Shown in pieces: positions 24,039-31,911 of a DNA stretch of 64,000 nt. Where the stretch lies: assembly GCF_014217565.1 (NCBI RefSeq), contig NZ_CP043661.1, forward strand, positions 5,146,001-5,210,000, given 5' to 3'. The translations under genes and the position numbers were made by a program. Every line of letters begins with the position of its first letter. Position 1 is the first letter of the stretch. Below the pieces are notes generated by a model that had not been told where the DNA came from, did no database searches, and was given only the letters and a program-made list of their open reading frames with translations. The DNA comes from Kribbella qitaiheensis (GTDB taxonomy: Bacteria; Actinomycetota; Actinomycetes; Propionibacteriales; Kribbellaceae).

Positions 24039-25172
24039 TCATGAGCTTCGCTGCTCGGCGACCGCGCGTCCGGCCACCGGTCCGAGTACAGCGACGAACA
24101 CGGCGAGCACTGAGACACCGCTGAGGGCCACCGGCAACGACCACGCGCTGGAGGCGGCACCTACCGCAGCCGGGCCGAGCAGGAAGCCCAGGTAGGCGAT
24201 GGTGGTAACGGTGGAGATTGCGCCTGCACGTCGCTCGGGTCCCGCCCAAGCGCCGGCCATGCCGATGATGGTCGGCGCGCAGACCGACGTACCAAGTCCG
24301 GCTATCCCGATCCCGACCAGGGCCAGCCAAGCCTGACCGGCCGTAGCGGCTACGACCGTGCCGACGGCGGCCACGGCTCCTCCGACGACCAGTAGCTGAA
24401 CAGGATGGAATCGCTTGAGCAGAGCGTTGCCACCGATCCGCCCAGTGGCTGCAGCTGCGGCAAAGACAGCTGCAGCGCTGGAGGCGAGTGCAGGAGCGGC
24501 GTGCAGTGACGTGTCGAGGTGTACAGCGCCCCAGCTCTGCCAGGCGTTCTCCACTACGTAGGCCAGCGCGCAGAGGCCGCCGAAGACCAGCAAAGCGGGC
24601 TCCAGCCTGCGTGGCGCCTTCTCCTCGACGACTCGCGGGGCTGAGTTCCGTGAGCCGGGTGCGAGGACAACTACGACGACCAAGGCGATCAGGACGAAGA
24701 CACCGCCGAGTACTGGCAGCGCACCGGCGCCGGCCGCGCGTAGACCCGCAGTACCGAGGCTTGCTACGACTACGGCGATCGAGAACAGCCCGTGGGCCAG
24801 GTTCATCAGCGGCTTGCCGGTAGTCGCCTCGGCCGTGGAGCCGGTCGCGTTGATAGCTACGTCGGTTGCGCCAGAAGTGGCACCCAGCAGGAACAGTGTC
24901 GCACCGAGAGTGACGGCCGAGTTGGCCAGGGCAGGCAGCACTCCGCACAGGCCGAAAAGCAGGACGACAGCGGGCAGCACGACGCCGCCGTACCGATCGA
25001 TCAGGTAGCCGGTGAACCGCATCGAGACGAGCGCACCGAGACCGACCATGAGCAAAGCGGCTCCCAACTGGCCGTCACTGACCTGCGCCTCCGCCTTGAC
25101 CGCGGGAAGGCTCGCACCCCACGCACCCCAGAACAGACCGAAGGCACCGAACCCGGCAAGTGTTTTGATCAC
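24039..25172 (-). CDS. MFS transporter
   Basis: A 377-residue major facilitator with about twelve transmembrane helices: for example AGFGAFGLFWGAWGASLPAV at the start and PVALSGVSVLAVFVAVLG at the end. The loop FTGYLIDRYGG matches the conserved MFS signature between TM2 and TM3, and the centre has a short loop rather than a large domain. The GTG start at 25172 directly follows the stop codon of the upstream esterase, so the two genes are tightly coupled. Short size and the sugar/FucP-like pattern suggest an exporter of small molecules. It is a natural partner for export of the product of the neighbouring ligase and esterases. Confidence 0.9.
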   Translation of the reverse strand: MIKTLAGFGAFGLFWGAWGASLPAVKAEAQVSDGQLGAALLMVGLGALVSMRFTGYLIDRYGGVVLPAVVLLFGLCGVLPALANSAVTLGATLFLLGATSGATDVAINATGSTAEATTGKPLMNLAHGLFSIAVVVASLGTAGLRAAGAGALPVLGGVFVLIALVVVVVLAPGSRNSAPRVVEEKAPRRLEPALLVFGGLCALAYVVENAWQSWGAVHLDTSLHAAPALASSAAAVFAAAAATGRIGGNALLKRFHPVQLLVVGGAVAAVGTVVAATAGQAWLALVGIGIAGLGTSVCAPTIIGMAGAWAGPERRAGAISTVTTIAYLGFLLGPAAVGAASSAWSLPVALSGVSVLAVFVAVLGPVAGRAVAEQRSS

Positions 25173-26213
25173 TCAGTTCCAGGTGCGCTGCAGGAGTTCG
25201 GTCAGGGTCGGGTCGAAGACATCGCGCCAGGCGGTGAAGTTGTGCATGTCGGGTGTCTCGTTGAAGTCGACGTCCAGGCCGAGTTCGGTTAGGTGGGCGG
25301 CCATCACGCGGTTGTTGTGCACGTTCTCCTCGGGTGTCCCGGCCGTCATCCCGAGCGCCGGGCGAGTCGGGGCCGCGGTTGCCTCGAGCACCTGGTTCAC
25401 GAATCCGGTGACCTCGGCGTAGTACTCGAACTTGGATTCCTGCGGGTCGGTGCTGAGGGTGAAGAACGACGCCGACTGCAGGAAGAGCCCGTCGAACGTG
25501 CCCGGGTGGTGCCACTCGGCGTACAGGGCAGCCAGCCCGCCGAGGCTCGCGCCCATCAGTACGGGCAGCTTGCTCTTGTACTGCGAGGCGATAGCGGGCA
25601 GCACGTGGCCGGTCAGGGCTTCGGCGTACTGCGGGTTCGCGGCGTACCAGAGGTTTCGCGAAGTCGGCCGGATCAGCGCCAACCGGAACGGCGGCAAGGT
25701 GCCATCAGCAACCATCGCTCCGGCGTAGTGCGTCAGCCCAGCGTACGCGGCGAACTCCGGCCCGTCGTGAGACAGCAGCAACGGCAGCTCGAATCCTGGC
25801 GCGATACCCGCCGGAGCCCAGACCTGTACGTCGACCGGTCCTACCGGCGTCGTCTCGACCGCCAGCAGAGTCAGGTCGGCCGCGATCGGCTCGATAGCGA
25901 TCCAGCGCGGCTCGACGTACCCGGGCAGCGGTAGCCAGGAGTGTTCGCCGAACGCCCCGCCGACCACCCGCGGGTTGGTCGGATCCGTCCGCATCCCGAG
26001 GTCCGCGACATCGAACAAGTACTCCATCCGGTGCACCGAGGGCCGCGCGAGCCGCAGCTCCCAGCCGTAGTCCACCGGCTTGAACTCCAGCAGCTCGGCA
26101 GCGATCCCGAGCTCCTCCCAGAGCCGTACTCCGGGCAGCGCGTGCTCGGGGTCCGCGAGGCGGAACACCACCTCAGCCCCCTCGACCGCACTCAGCACCG
26201 CTGTTTCAGACAT
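25173..26213 (-). CDS. Enterochelin-esterase-like hydrolase
   Basis: A 346-residue alpha/beta hydrolase with an N-terminal beta-rich domain (residues 1-115; FRLADPEHALPGVRLWEELG to RWIAIEPI) of the immunoglobulin-like type seen in Fes/IroE-family enzymes, then the hydrolase domain. The nucleophile elbow is VLMGASLGGLAALYAEW with S223; the catalytic His is probably in TPDMHNFTAWRDVF. There is no signal peptide. ATG 26213 (MSETAVLSAVEGAEV) was chosen because the upstream frame is low-quality sequence. It begins a minus-strand cluster with MFS, second esterase and ATP-grasp. Substrate could be a siderophore-like or peptidyl ester, by analogy only. Confidence 0.87.
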   Translation of the reverse strand: MSETAVLSAVEGAEVVFRLADPEHALPGVRLWEELGIAAELLEFKPVDYGWELRLARPSVHRMEYLFDVADLGMRTDPTNPRVVGGAFGEHSWLPLPGYVEPRWIAIEPIAADLTLLAVETTPVGPVDVQVWAPAGIAPGFELPLLLSHDGPEFAAYAGLTHYAGAMVADGTLPPFRLALIRPTSRNLWYAANPQYAEALTGHVLPAIASQYKSKLPVLMGASLGGLAALYAEWHHPGTFDGLFLQSASFFTLSTDPQESKFEYYAEVTGFVNQVLEATAAPTRPALGMTAGTPEENVHNNRVMAAHLTELGLDVDFNETPDMHNFTAWRDVFDPTLTELLQRTWN

Positions 26214-26377
26214 CCGCCCACGGTACGACGTCACCCCCATCTCTCCACAAACCGCCCGGCACCTAACTTGTGCGTGGCGCGCCGGATGGGTCCGGCGGCG
26301 CCACGGTGGTACGCGGTAGACGCTATCCGCAGTGCTGGCTCTTCTCGTCCGAGGTGCTGAGGCGCCCCCCACAATGC

Positions 26378-26400
26378 TTTGCCGGAACTGTTCCGGCAAA
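26378..26400. promoter_or_regulatory. Perfect palindrome around GGAACTGTT, site 1
   Basis: TTTGCCGGAAC-T-GTTCCGGCAAA forms 11-base perfect arms around one base, 106 bases before the MmcQ-like start. It is 71 bases upstream of a related site at 26471-26490 and looks like a regulator-binding operator. Confidence 0.65.
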
Positions 26401-26470
26401 CGCCCGGCAGACTGACGGAAATCAACTGCCGCACCTGGGGATGTAAGGTCGCCGCGATCCGTCTGTGAGG

Positions 26471-26490
26471 TGCGGAACTGTTTGCGCAAA
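26471..26490. promoter_or_regulatory. Related half-degenerate operator, site 2
   Basis: TGCGGAACTGTTTGCGCAAA shares GGAACTGTT and the flanking TGC and CAAA with site 1. It ends immediately before the GGGAGG ribosome site of the MmcQ-like gene, so a bound protein would block transcription there. Confidence 0.6.
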
Positions 26491-26505
26491 GGGAGGTCGG
26501 TTGCA

Positions 26506-26847
26506 GTGGTCGATCTGGTGGATATCCGCGCCGCGACCGAAGGATTGCCGCGAAGTTATGAGGTCGTAGTGCGTGACCGGATCAAGTTCCGGGTCGGCCG
26601 GATCGTCTATCTCGCGTTGTCCCGGGACGAAACCCAGCTGGGAATCGGTTTCCCGAAGGAGGAGCGGGAGGCCGCCCTCGCGGCGTACCCGGACAAGTTC
26701 CTCCCACCGAGCAAGGCCGACGAGCGCTACCAGTGGATCGAGGTCGACCTCGCCGCGATCGACGAGACAGAACTCCGCGAACTCATCCTCGACGCCTGGC
26801 GCATGTGCGTCCCGAAGAAGGTCGCCGCCGAGTACTTCGGCGAGTGA
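26506..26847 (+). CDS. MmcQ/YjbR-family protein
   Basis: A 113-residue protein of the MmcQ/YjbR (double-wing) fold. VDIRAATEGLPRSYEVV, GRIVYLALSRDETQLGIGFP and ELRELILDAWRMCVPKKVA follow the family layout; the fold resembles DNA-binding winged structures but the role is not established. GTG 26506 is chosen because GGGAGG lies nine bases before it. Two related operators precede the gene. Gene-poor repetitive DNA follows it. Confidence 0.85.
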   Translation: MVDLVDIRAATEGLPRSYEVVVRDRIKFRVGRIVYLALSRDETQLGIGFPKEEREAALAAYPDKFLPPSKADERYQWIEVDLAAIDETELRELILDAWRMCVPKKVAAEYFGE

Positions 26848-27240
26848 AGGCCCCCCGCTTCGCGCCTCCTCCGTCGGCCACTCGCCCCACAACGGCTGGG
26901 GAGCCCGGGGGTCCTACTACGGGCTCTCCAGCGCGCCGGGTCCGCCACCCGCACGCCGCCGCCCCTCACCCGCACGCCGCTCCTAATGGGGGTTGGCGAG
27001 TCGCCTTCGGGCAGACTCGGGACTGGTAAGCCGCGAGCGGATGAGCACTGGCCGCACTCCGTCGCGGCTGATCCGACGGCGGACGCACCTCGTTCGGCCG
27101 CGGCTGGCCGCGTGTACACCCAGCCAGGCAATGGGCAGACCAGCTTTGGCTGATCGGGCTGAACTAGACAGTGGGTCTCGCTCAAGCCACGCGTCGTCGG
27201 GGAACTTCGGCATGCACTGGCTGGCGGTTGAAGTGAGCCC

Positions 27241-27484
27241 GCCCCGGACTCCGTTCGGCCGGTCCCCGTCCCGGACTCCGCTCCCGCCCCGGACTCCGTT
27301 CGGCCGGTGCCCGTCCCGCGGTCCGCTCCCGCCCCGGACTCCGTTCGGCCGGTGCCCGTCCCGCGGTCCGCTCCCGCCCCGGACTCCGTTCGGCCGGTCC
27401 CCGTCCCGCGGTCCGCTCCCGCCCCGGACTCCGTTCGGCCGGTCCCCGTCCCGCGGTCCGCTCCCGCCCCGGACTCCGTTCGGC
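27241..27484. repeat. 45-base minisatellite, five units plus a partial
   Basis: Five tandem units start at 27241, 27286, 27331, 27376 and 27421, each beginning GCCCCGGACTCCGTTCGG, with a sixth partial copy to 27484. The first unit differs in its middle. Since 45 is a multiple of three all frames stay open through the array, which explains the long ORFs on both strands here. Confidence 0.95.
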
Positions 27485-28159
27485 TAGGTGCGCTTCGCCG
27501 TGTGCTCCCGCACCCAGTCCGCCTAGGTGTGCTTCGCCGTTGGCTTAGGCCGGGACGAAGGCATCCCAGGATCTTGGAGGTCAAGCTGTGGGTACGCAAC
27601 TACGCCGATCCCGCGGGGAGGTGTGACCCGCCCGGGTCCGCGCCGGCCCTTGGCGAGACCGGCCCGGGTCCGCGCCGGCCTTGGCGAGACCGGCCTCTTG
27701 GTCCGGGGTGCCCCGACCGATCGGCCCCGATTCGGCGTCTTTGAGCACCGGTTGTGCAGTCCCCCGCGGTGGCCGTGCTCATCTGGTGCACAAGGGCCCC
27801 GGTTTCGCGGTGTGTCAGGTGCTACCGATTGAACGCTGCTGAGGCTGCTCGACGAGGGCGGGTTCGGGAAGTCGAACTGCCGGGTTCTTCGTCCGCTACC
27901 GGACTTATCGCGCGCTATCGGCAGAACATCGCGTCAGCGGACCCGATCCCGGGCTCACCCGCACCCCGGGGAACCAGGTGGCGGCGAACCATGTGGGCAG
28001 AGCGCCAACCAGCGCCCGACGCAGGAGCCGCGTGGGGGGCCTTTATCAGCCGGCGACGAAGGAGCGACGTACTGGGCCGGGCAGTCGAAGCGGGATCGAC
28101 GTACGAGCTGGAGCCCTACGTAACCATTCCGGGGCTAAGGGCAACAATATGACGGGTTG

Positions 28160-28175
28160 TCATCCCTGGGGATGA
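28160..28175. promoter_or_regulatory. TCATCCC-TG-GGGATGA palindrome
   Basis: A perfect 7+7 palindrome, 90 bases before a small membrane-protein ORF and about 200 bases from the end of the two-component operon. Palindromes with TCATnnn arms are common targets of NarL-type response regulators, so the adjacent regulator is a plausible binder. Inference. Confidence 0.5.
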
Positions 28176-28264
28176 GGCGAGGTACTTCCAGGGGCGACCT
28201 GCGTCACTCCGGAACCGTTCCTCGGGAGGATGGGTGGGGCGGTTTCGCGAGGCAGGCTTGGAAT

Positions 28265-28375
28265 ATGACCGGGGACTTCTTGCCACAACGCCGTCAGGCG
28301 TCAATTCTTACTCAGCTGTTGACCGTCGTAGTGCTCATCGCCGTAGCCGCAGGTGCGATCTACCTGCTGACCTAA
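28265..28375 (+). CDS. Tiny single-pass membrane protein
   Basis: A 36-residue ORF starting at ATG 28265: a basic N-terminus (DFLPQRRQASIL) followed by one hydrophobic helix TQLLTVVVLIAVAAGAIYLL. The composition is unlike the Arg-rich noise around it. It sits downstream of the 28160 palindrome and its last four bases overlap the convergent response-regulator gene. Small membrane proteins next to stress two-component systems are often their targets. No family is recognised and the ribosome site is weak. Confidence 0.45.
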   Translation: MTGDFLPQRRQASILTQLLTVVVLIAVAAGAIYLLT

Positions 28376-29107
28376 CCCTCCCAGCTCACGTCGGCCTCGC
28401 CCGGGCGGACCACTCCGGCCTCGTAGGCGACCACCACTGCCTGGACCCGGCTGGAGAGTCCGAGCTTCGAGAGCACATTGCTGACGTGGGTCTTCACCGT
28501 CGTCTCGCTGACGAACAGCTTCGCCGCCAGATCACGGTTCGACAGCCCGCGCGCCATCCAGACGAGGATCTCCCGCTCGCGATCACTCAACTGCCCAAGC
28601 GCCCCGGCCCACCTCGCGTCGGGTGCAGCAGGAGCCGGCTCGTCGCCACCCACCCGCCGCTCGAGCTCGACGCACCGCTCCAGCAGCACCCGCGTGGACG
28701 CCGGATCCACCAGCGAATCACCCCGATGCACCGCCCGTACGGCGGAAACCAGCAGATCCGGATCCGTGTCCTTCAACAGGAACCCAGAAGCCCCGGCCCG
28801 TACTGCGCTCAGCACATACGCCTCGTCATCGAACGTCGTCAGCACCAGTACGGCGGGCCGGTTGCGCCCGGACTCCTTGCTCGCCCGAGTGATCCGCTCG
28901 GTCGCGACCAGCCCGTCCATCACCGGCATCCGGATGTCCATCAGTACGACGTCCGGGTCGTACTGCTCAATCATCCGGATCGCCTCCTCGCCGTCGCCGG
29001 CCCTGCGCGACCGTGGTCAGGTCCGGTTCGTGATCGAGGATCATCGCCAGTCCCATCCGGATCACGCCCTGGTCGTCGGCGACCAGTACCCGGATCTGTT
29101 CCGTCAC
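28372..29107 (-). pseudogene. NarL/LuxR-type response regulator with one-base frameshift
   Basis: The regulator starts at GTG 29105-29107, overlapping the kinase stop (GTGA), and begins EQIRVLVADDQGVIRMGLAM. After DLTTVAQ the frame is lost: the CCC at 29001-29003 has one base too many for AQAGDGEEAIRM, and a stop follows within 12 codons. The remaining receiver (VVLMDIRMPVMDGLVATERI with the phosphoacceptor Asp, Thr in LVLTTFDDE, Lys in GFLLKDTD) and the LuxR helix-turn-helix (LSDREREILVWMARGLSNRD, VSETTVKTHVSNVLSKLGLS) are intact in the next frame. A protein from the internal ATG 28974 would lack the first acidic residues. Either a real loss-of-function mutation or a sequencing error. Confidence 0.85.
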
Positions 29108-30441
29108 CTCTGCGGCGGCAACCATGCCTGCACTCTCCATCCACCCAGTGGTCCGGCGGCCACGGCGAGGGTGCCGCCGACCGCGTGTGCTCGTTCGCGC
29201 ATCCCGATCAATCCGTTGCCCCGCCCGCTCTCGCTCCGCCGGGCGGTCTCCAGTGCGTTCACCGGCGGTGGGCCGCCGCTGCCGTTGTCGTCGATGGTCA
29301 GTAGATCGCCCTGCGGCCCGCTCTGCCAGCTGACCTGGGCGGCGGTCGCCTTCGCATGCACCATCACGTTGGTGAGCGCCTCCTGAATGATCCGTACTGC
29401 GGTGAGGTCGATCGCCGTCGCTAGTTGCCGGCGCGGCGGCAGATTCATCGTCACCTCGACGCCGACCGCCTTCAGCCGATCGCCCATCCGGGCCACGTCC
29501 GACAGGTCCGGCACCGGCGACGTCTCGGCGCCGCTGCTGGAGGACGCGGTGTTCAGCACCCGGACGGTCTCCCGCATCGCGGTCAAAGCTTCCTTGCCGC
29601 TGGCAATGATCCAGCGGACCGCCTCGCGCAGCGCTTCGGGGTTACGATCCGCCACCCGGTCGGCGGCCTGAGCCCGGATCACCACCGCGCTCATGTGGTG
29701 CGAAACCACATCGTGCAGATCCCGCGCGATCCTGGTCCGCTCCGCGGCCGCGGCGCGTTCGGCCTCGATCGTCCGGAGCCTGACCAGGGCGGCGTTGCGC
29801 TGCTCGAGAACCCGCATCGTCTTCCGGCGGCGCAACGCGTTCGCGCCGAGCAGCACCATGCCGCAGATCAGCGCCTCGGCGAAGACGAACAGAGAAACGT
29901 CTATATAGCCGTACAGACTGGGAATGTCGGTCGGCAGGTTCGCATACCGAGTGCCGTACCGCGTGATGTCCGGCCGGTTGCTCAGCACGATCGCGACGAC
30001 GGCCGGCAAGCAGATCATCAGGGCGAACAGACTGCCCATCGTGAAGAACAGAGTGGTGAACCGGCGTACGCCGCTCGCCGCAGCCAGATAGCCGACCACC
30101 AACAGCGGCACGAGATGCAGCTCGGACTGCAGCGCCGCGTCGCTGATCGCGGGCGCGCGGAAGATGTCGAGCCCGATCTGCTCCGCCAGCCCGGTCTCGG
30201 CCGCGGCGTACAGGAGTGGGTAGAAGACGGAGACGAAGAAGAGCGTGATCCGGGGGATCCTCCGGACCAGCGCCACGGTCAGCACCAGGAAGATCCCGGT
30301 GACCACGGAGACACTCGGGTTCTTCGGCCGTAACCCGCTGCTGTTGATCAGGGCAAGGCCGGAGAACCAGCCGATGGCAATGACCGCCGCGAGCAGCAGA
30401 TCCTGCTGCACGGACGGCAACCGCCGCCAGAAGTTCAACAC
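29104..30441 (-). CDS. Sensor histidine kinase (HisKA_3, NarL-system type)
   Basis: A 445-residue kinase with six to seven transmembrane segments in its first 200 residues (for example LAAVIAIGWFSGLALI, VTGIFLVLTVALV, YIDVSLFVFAEALICGMVLL) and no large external loop domain. The dimerisation/phosphorylation segment is ERTRIARDLHDVVSHHMSAV with the phosphoacceptor His in DLHD, and the ATPase has VRIIQEALTNVMVHAKATAA (N box) and GRGNGLIGMRERAHAVGG (G box). It overlaps the downstream regulator by four bases. The signal is probably at the membrane. Its partner is frameshifted, which would break signalling if real. Confidence 0.92.
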   Translation of the reverse strand: MLNFWRRLPSVQQDLLLAAVIAIGWFSGLALINSSGLRPKNPSVSVVTGIFLVLTVALVRRIPRITLFFVSVFYPLLYAAAETGLAEQIGLDIFRAPAISDAALQSELHLVPLLVVGYLAAASGVRRFTTLFFTMGSLFALMICLPAVVAIVLSNRPDITRYGTRYANLPTDIPSLYGYIDVSLFVFAEALICGMVLLGANALRRRKTMRVLEQRNAALVRLRTIEAERAAAAERTRIARDLHDVVSHHMSAVVIRAQAADRVADRNPEALREAVRWIIASGKEALTAMRETVRVLNTASSSSGAETSPVPDLSDVARMGDRLKAVGVEVTMNLPPRRQLATAIDLTAVRIIQEALTNVMVHAKATAAQVSWQSGPQGDLLTIDDNGSGGPPPVNALETARRSESGRGNGLIGMRERAHAVGGTLAVAAGPLGGWRVQAWLPPQR

Positions 30442-30651
30442 CCAACTGCCTCTCGACGGCTACCTCGATGCACCTACTTGCTCAGAGTAGTCGCGGGTGA
30501 CAATCTTCGGCTCCTGCGCCCGTACGGCTGACTTCTCCAACTTTCGGAGGACAACGGGCGTCCGACCCCATACCCAGGTCCGACTTAAGGCTGTCCAGGA
30601 CAGTCCCTGGGGCCGATGTGGCGACCGTGCTGAACCGAGAGGCTGTACCCC

Positions 30652-31371
30652 ATGACCAACGAGCTGCCGCCGCGCCGTCCGACCTCGACGCGAGCCCGGT
30701 CGCTGTCTGTGACTGGGGCGGTCGTCGCGGTGCTCGCGGTGGGCTCGCTGCTGATCTGGCACTCCCAGCTGGGCAACCTGCTCGATCTGAACTCGGCCGC
30801 GGACAAGCAGCCGGTCGTCGCAGGATCCGGTGCTTCCGGCCGGACACCGCCGATGGAGACGAGCGCGACGCTGCCACCGACCGCGGCCCCCACCAAGCCG
30901 CCCAAGCCGAAACCGACCAAGAAGCCCAGCCCGGGGCCGACCAAGCCGACGAAGACCACCGGCCCGGCGTACGACGAGGAGAGCGATCTCGGGCTGACCT
31001 CGAAGCTGAGGTCACGCCTGCGCAAGGCGACGGCCGCGGCGAAGGCGGACGGGATCACCATCAGCATCACCTCGGGCCGGCGCAGCGTCGCCAAGCAGAA
31101 CGCGTTGCTGAAGGCGGCGATCGTGAGATACGGCTCCTACCGGGAGGCGATCCGCTGGGTGCTTCCGCCGGAGAAGTCCGCGCACGTCAAGGGCAAGGCG
31201 GTCGACATCGGCCCGCGGCCCGCGATGGCCTGGCTGGAGAAGAACGGCTGGCGCTACGGACTCTGCCGCCGCTACGACAACGAGCCCTGGCACTTCGAGG
31301 CACTCACTTCGCCGGGCGGCCGATGCCCCGCCCTCCAAGTAAGCGGCGCAGGCCCCGCCGAAGCCGGCTAA
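30652..31371 (+). CDS. M15-family D-Ala-D-Ala carboxypeptidase (VanY-like), membrane-anchored
   Basis: A 239-residue peptidoglycan hydrolase. A signal-anchor helix is at about residues 19-35 (VTGAVVAVLAVGSLLIW), followed by a Pro/Lys/Thr-rich wall-spanning linker (residues 75-105). The catalytic domain begins with SKLRSRLRKATAAAKADGIT and holds the zinc motif SAHVKGKAVDIG (SxHxxxxxxD) and EPWHFEAL with the second His. Together these are the M15 signature. It would trim stem peptides outside the membrane. It is divergent from the histidine kinase, with about 200 bases between them. Confidence 0.92.
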   Translation: MTNELPPRRPTSTRARSLSVTGAVVAVLAVGSLLIWHSQLGNLLDLNSAADKQPVVAGSGASGRTPPMETSATLPPTAAPTKPPKPKPTKKPSPGPTKPTKTTGPAYDEESDLGLTSKLRSRLRKATAAAKADGITISITSGRRSVAKQNALLKAAIVRYGSYREAIRWVLPPEKSAHVKGKAVDIGPRPAMAWLEKNGWRYGLCRRYDNEPWHFEALTSPGGRCPALQVSGAGPAEAG

Positions 31372-31500
31372 CCCACTTCCACACCTCCAAGCAATCCCAC
31401 GACCAACGCAGCAACGCACCGCCGTACGACATCCCGCCGCACCGCACCGACTTACCGATCAAGACCGCAGACGCCAGCTACGAATCAGGAGCGCAAGCTG

Positions 31501-31911
31501 ATGACGACATATGCCCCAGTGATCACCCGTGGATCCACCCGGTCGCGCCGGCCCGTAGTACCGGCGTTGTGGCGGCAGGTCGTCCGCGGTGCAGCTCTCG
31601 ACCACACCGTCTCGAGGGGAGACGATCGAGTCGTGCACCCGGGAGTGATCGAGCCCGACCGGTCGGCGTACACGCAGCTGGAGATCTACGAAGGCCTGCT
31701 GCGCGCATTCGACCGGCGGACCGAGGTGCTCGAAGCGATCGCGGCGGCGCCCGACCGGGAGTCCGCCGTACGGGATCTGCGCGAGCTGCTCGATGTCACG
31801 CACCTGCAGGCGTCGGCAATCCTCGACACCCAGCTGCACCGCTTCGTCGCCGGCTCCCGCGACCGGATCGCGCTCCGCGCCGCCGAACTCCGCACCGCGC
31901 TAATCCGCTGA
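31501..31911 (+). CDS. Stand-alone protein resembling the coiled-coil (tower/exit-gate) segment of DNA gyrase A
   Basis: A 136-residue protein. The second half reads QLEIYEGLLRAFDRRTEVLE, AIAAAPDRESAVRDLRELLD, VTHLQASAILDTQLHRFVAG. This parallels the GyrA/ParC segment RLEILEGLLxALDxIDEVI through AQAILDMxLxRLTGLE. None of the other GyrA parts are present: no winged helix with active-site Tyr and no C-terminal beta-pinwheel. The first 55 residues are Arg-rich and have no visible homology. The start ATG 31501 has AGGAG about ten bases before it. The role is unknown; it could bind gyrase or DNA, or be a domesticated fragment. Confidence 0.7.
   Translation: MTTYAPVITRGSTRSRRPVVPALWRQVVRGAALDHTVSRGDDRVVHPGVIEPDRSAYTQLEIYEGLLRAFDRRTEVLEAIAAAPDRESAVRDLRELLDVTHLQASAILDTQLHRFVAGSRDRIALRAAELRTALIR

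Larger units (their letters stand above)
26848..28264. other. Gene-poor region with repeats
   Basis: About 1.4 kb without a convincing gene. The open frames here are low-complexity Arg/Pro/Gly/Ser sequence and most owe their length to the 45-base tandem repeat at 27241-27484. Further direct repeats occur at 27486-27540 (TAGGTGYGCTTCGCCGT twice) and at 27627-27690, where CCGGGTCCGCGCCGGCC plus TTGGCGAGACCGG occurs twice. From 27900 to 28264 I see only short Arg-rich frames and, at 28160-28175, a palindrome. Confidence 0.6.

Noticed and set aside
27241..27484. CRISPR array
   Set aside because: The repeat units are directly adjacent without variable spacers, and no cas gene is in the window.
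26727..27744. Several long frames through the 45-base repeat on both strands
   Set aside because: They are open only because the repeat unit is a multiple of three. The flanking sequence lacks start sites and protein-like composition.
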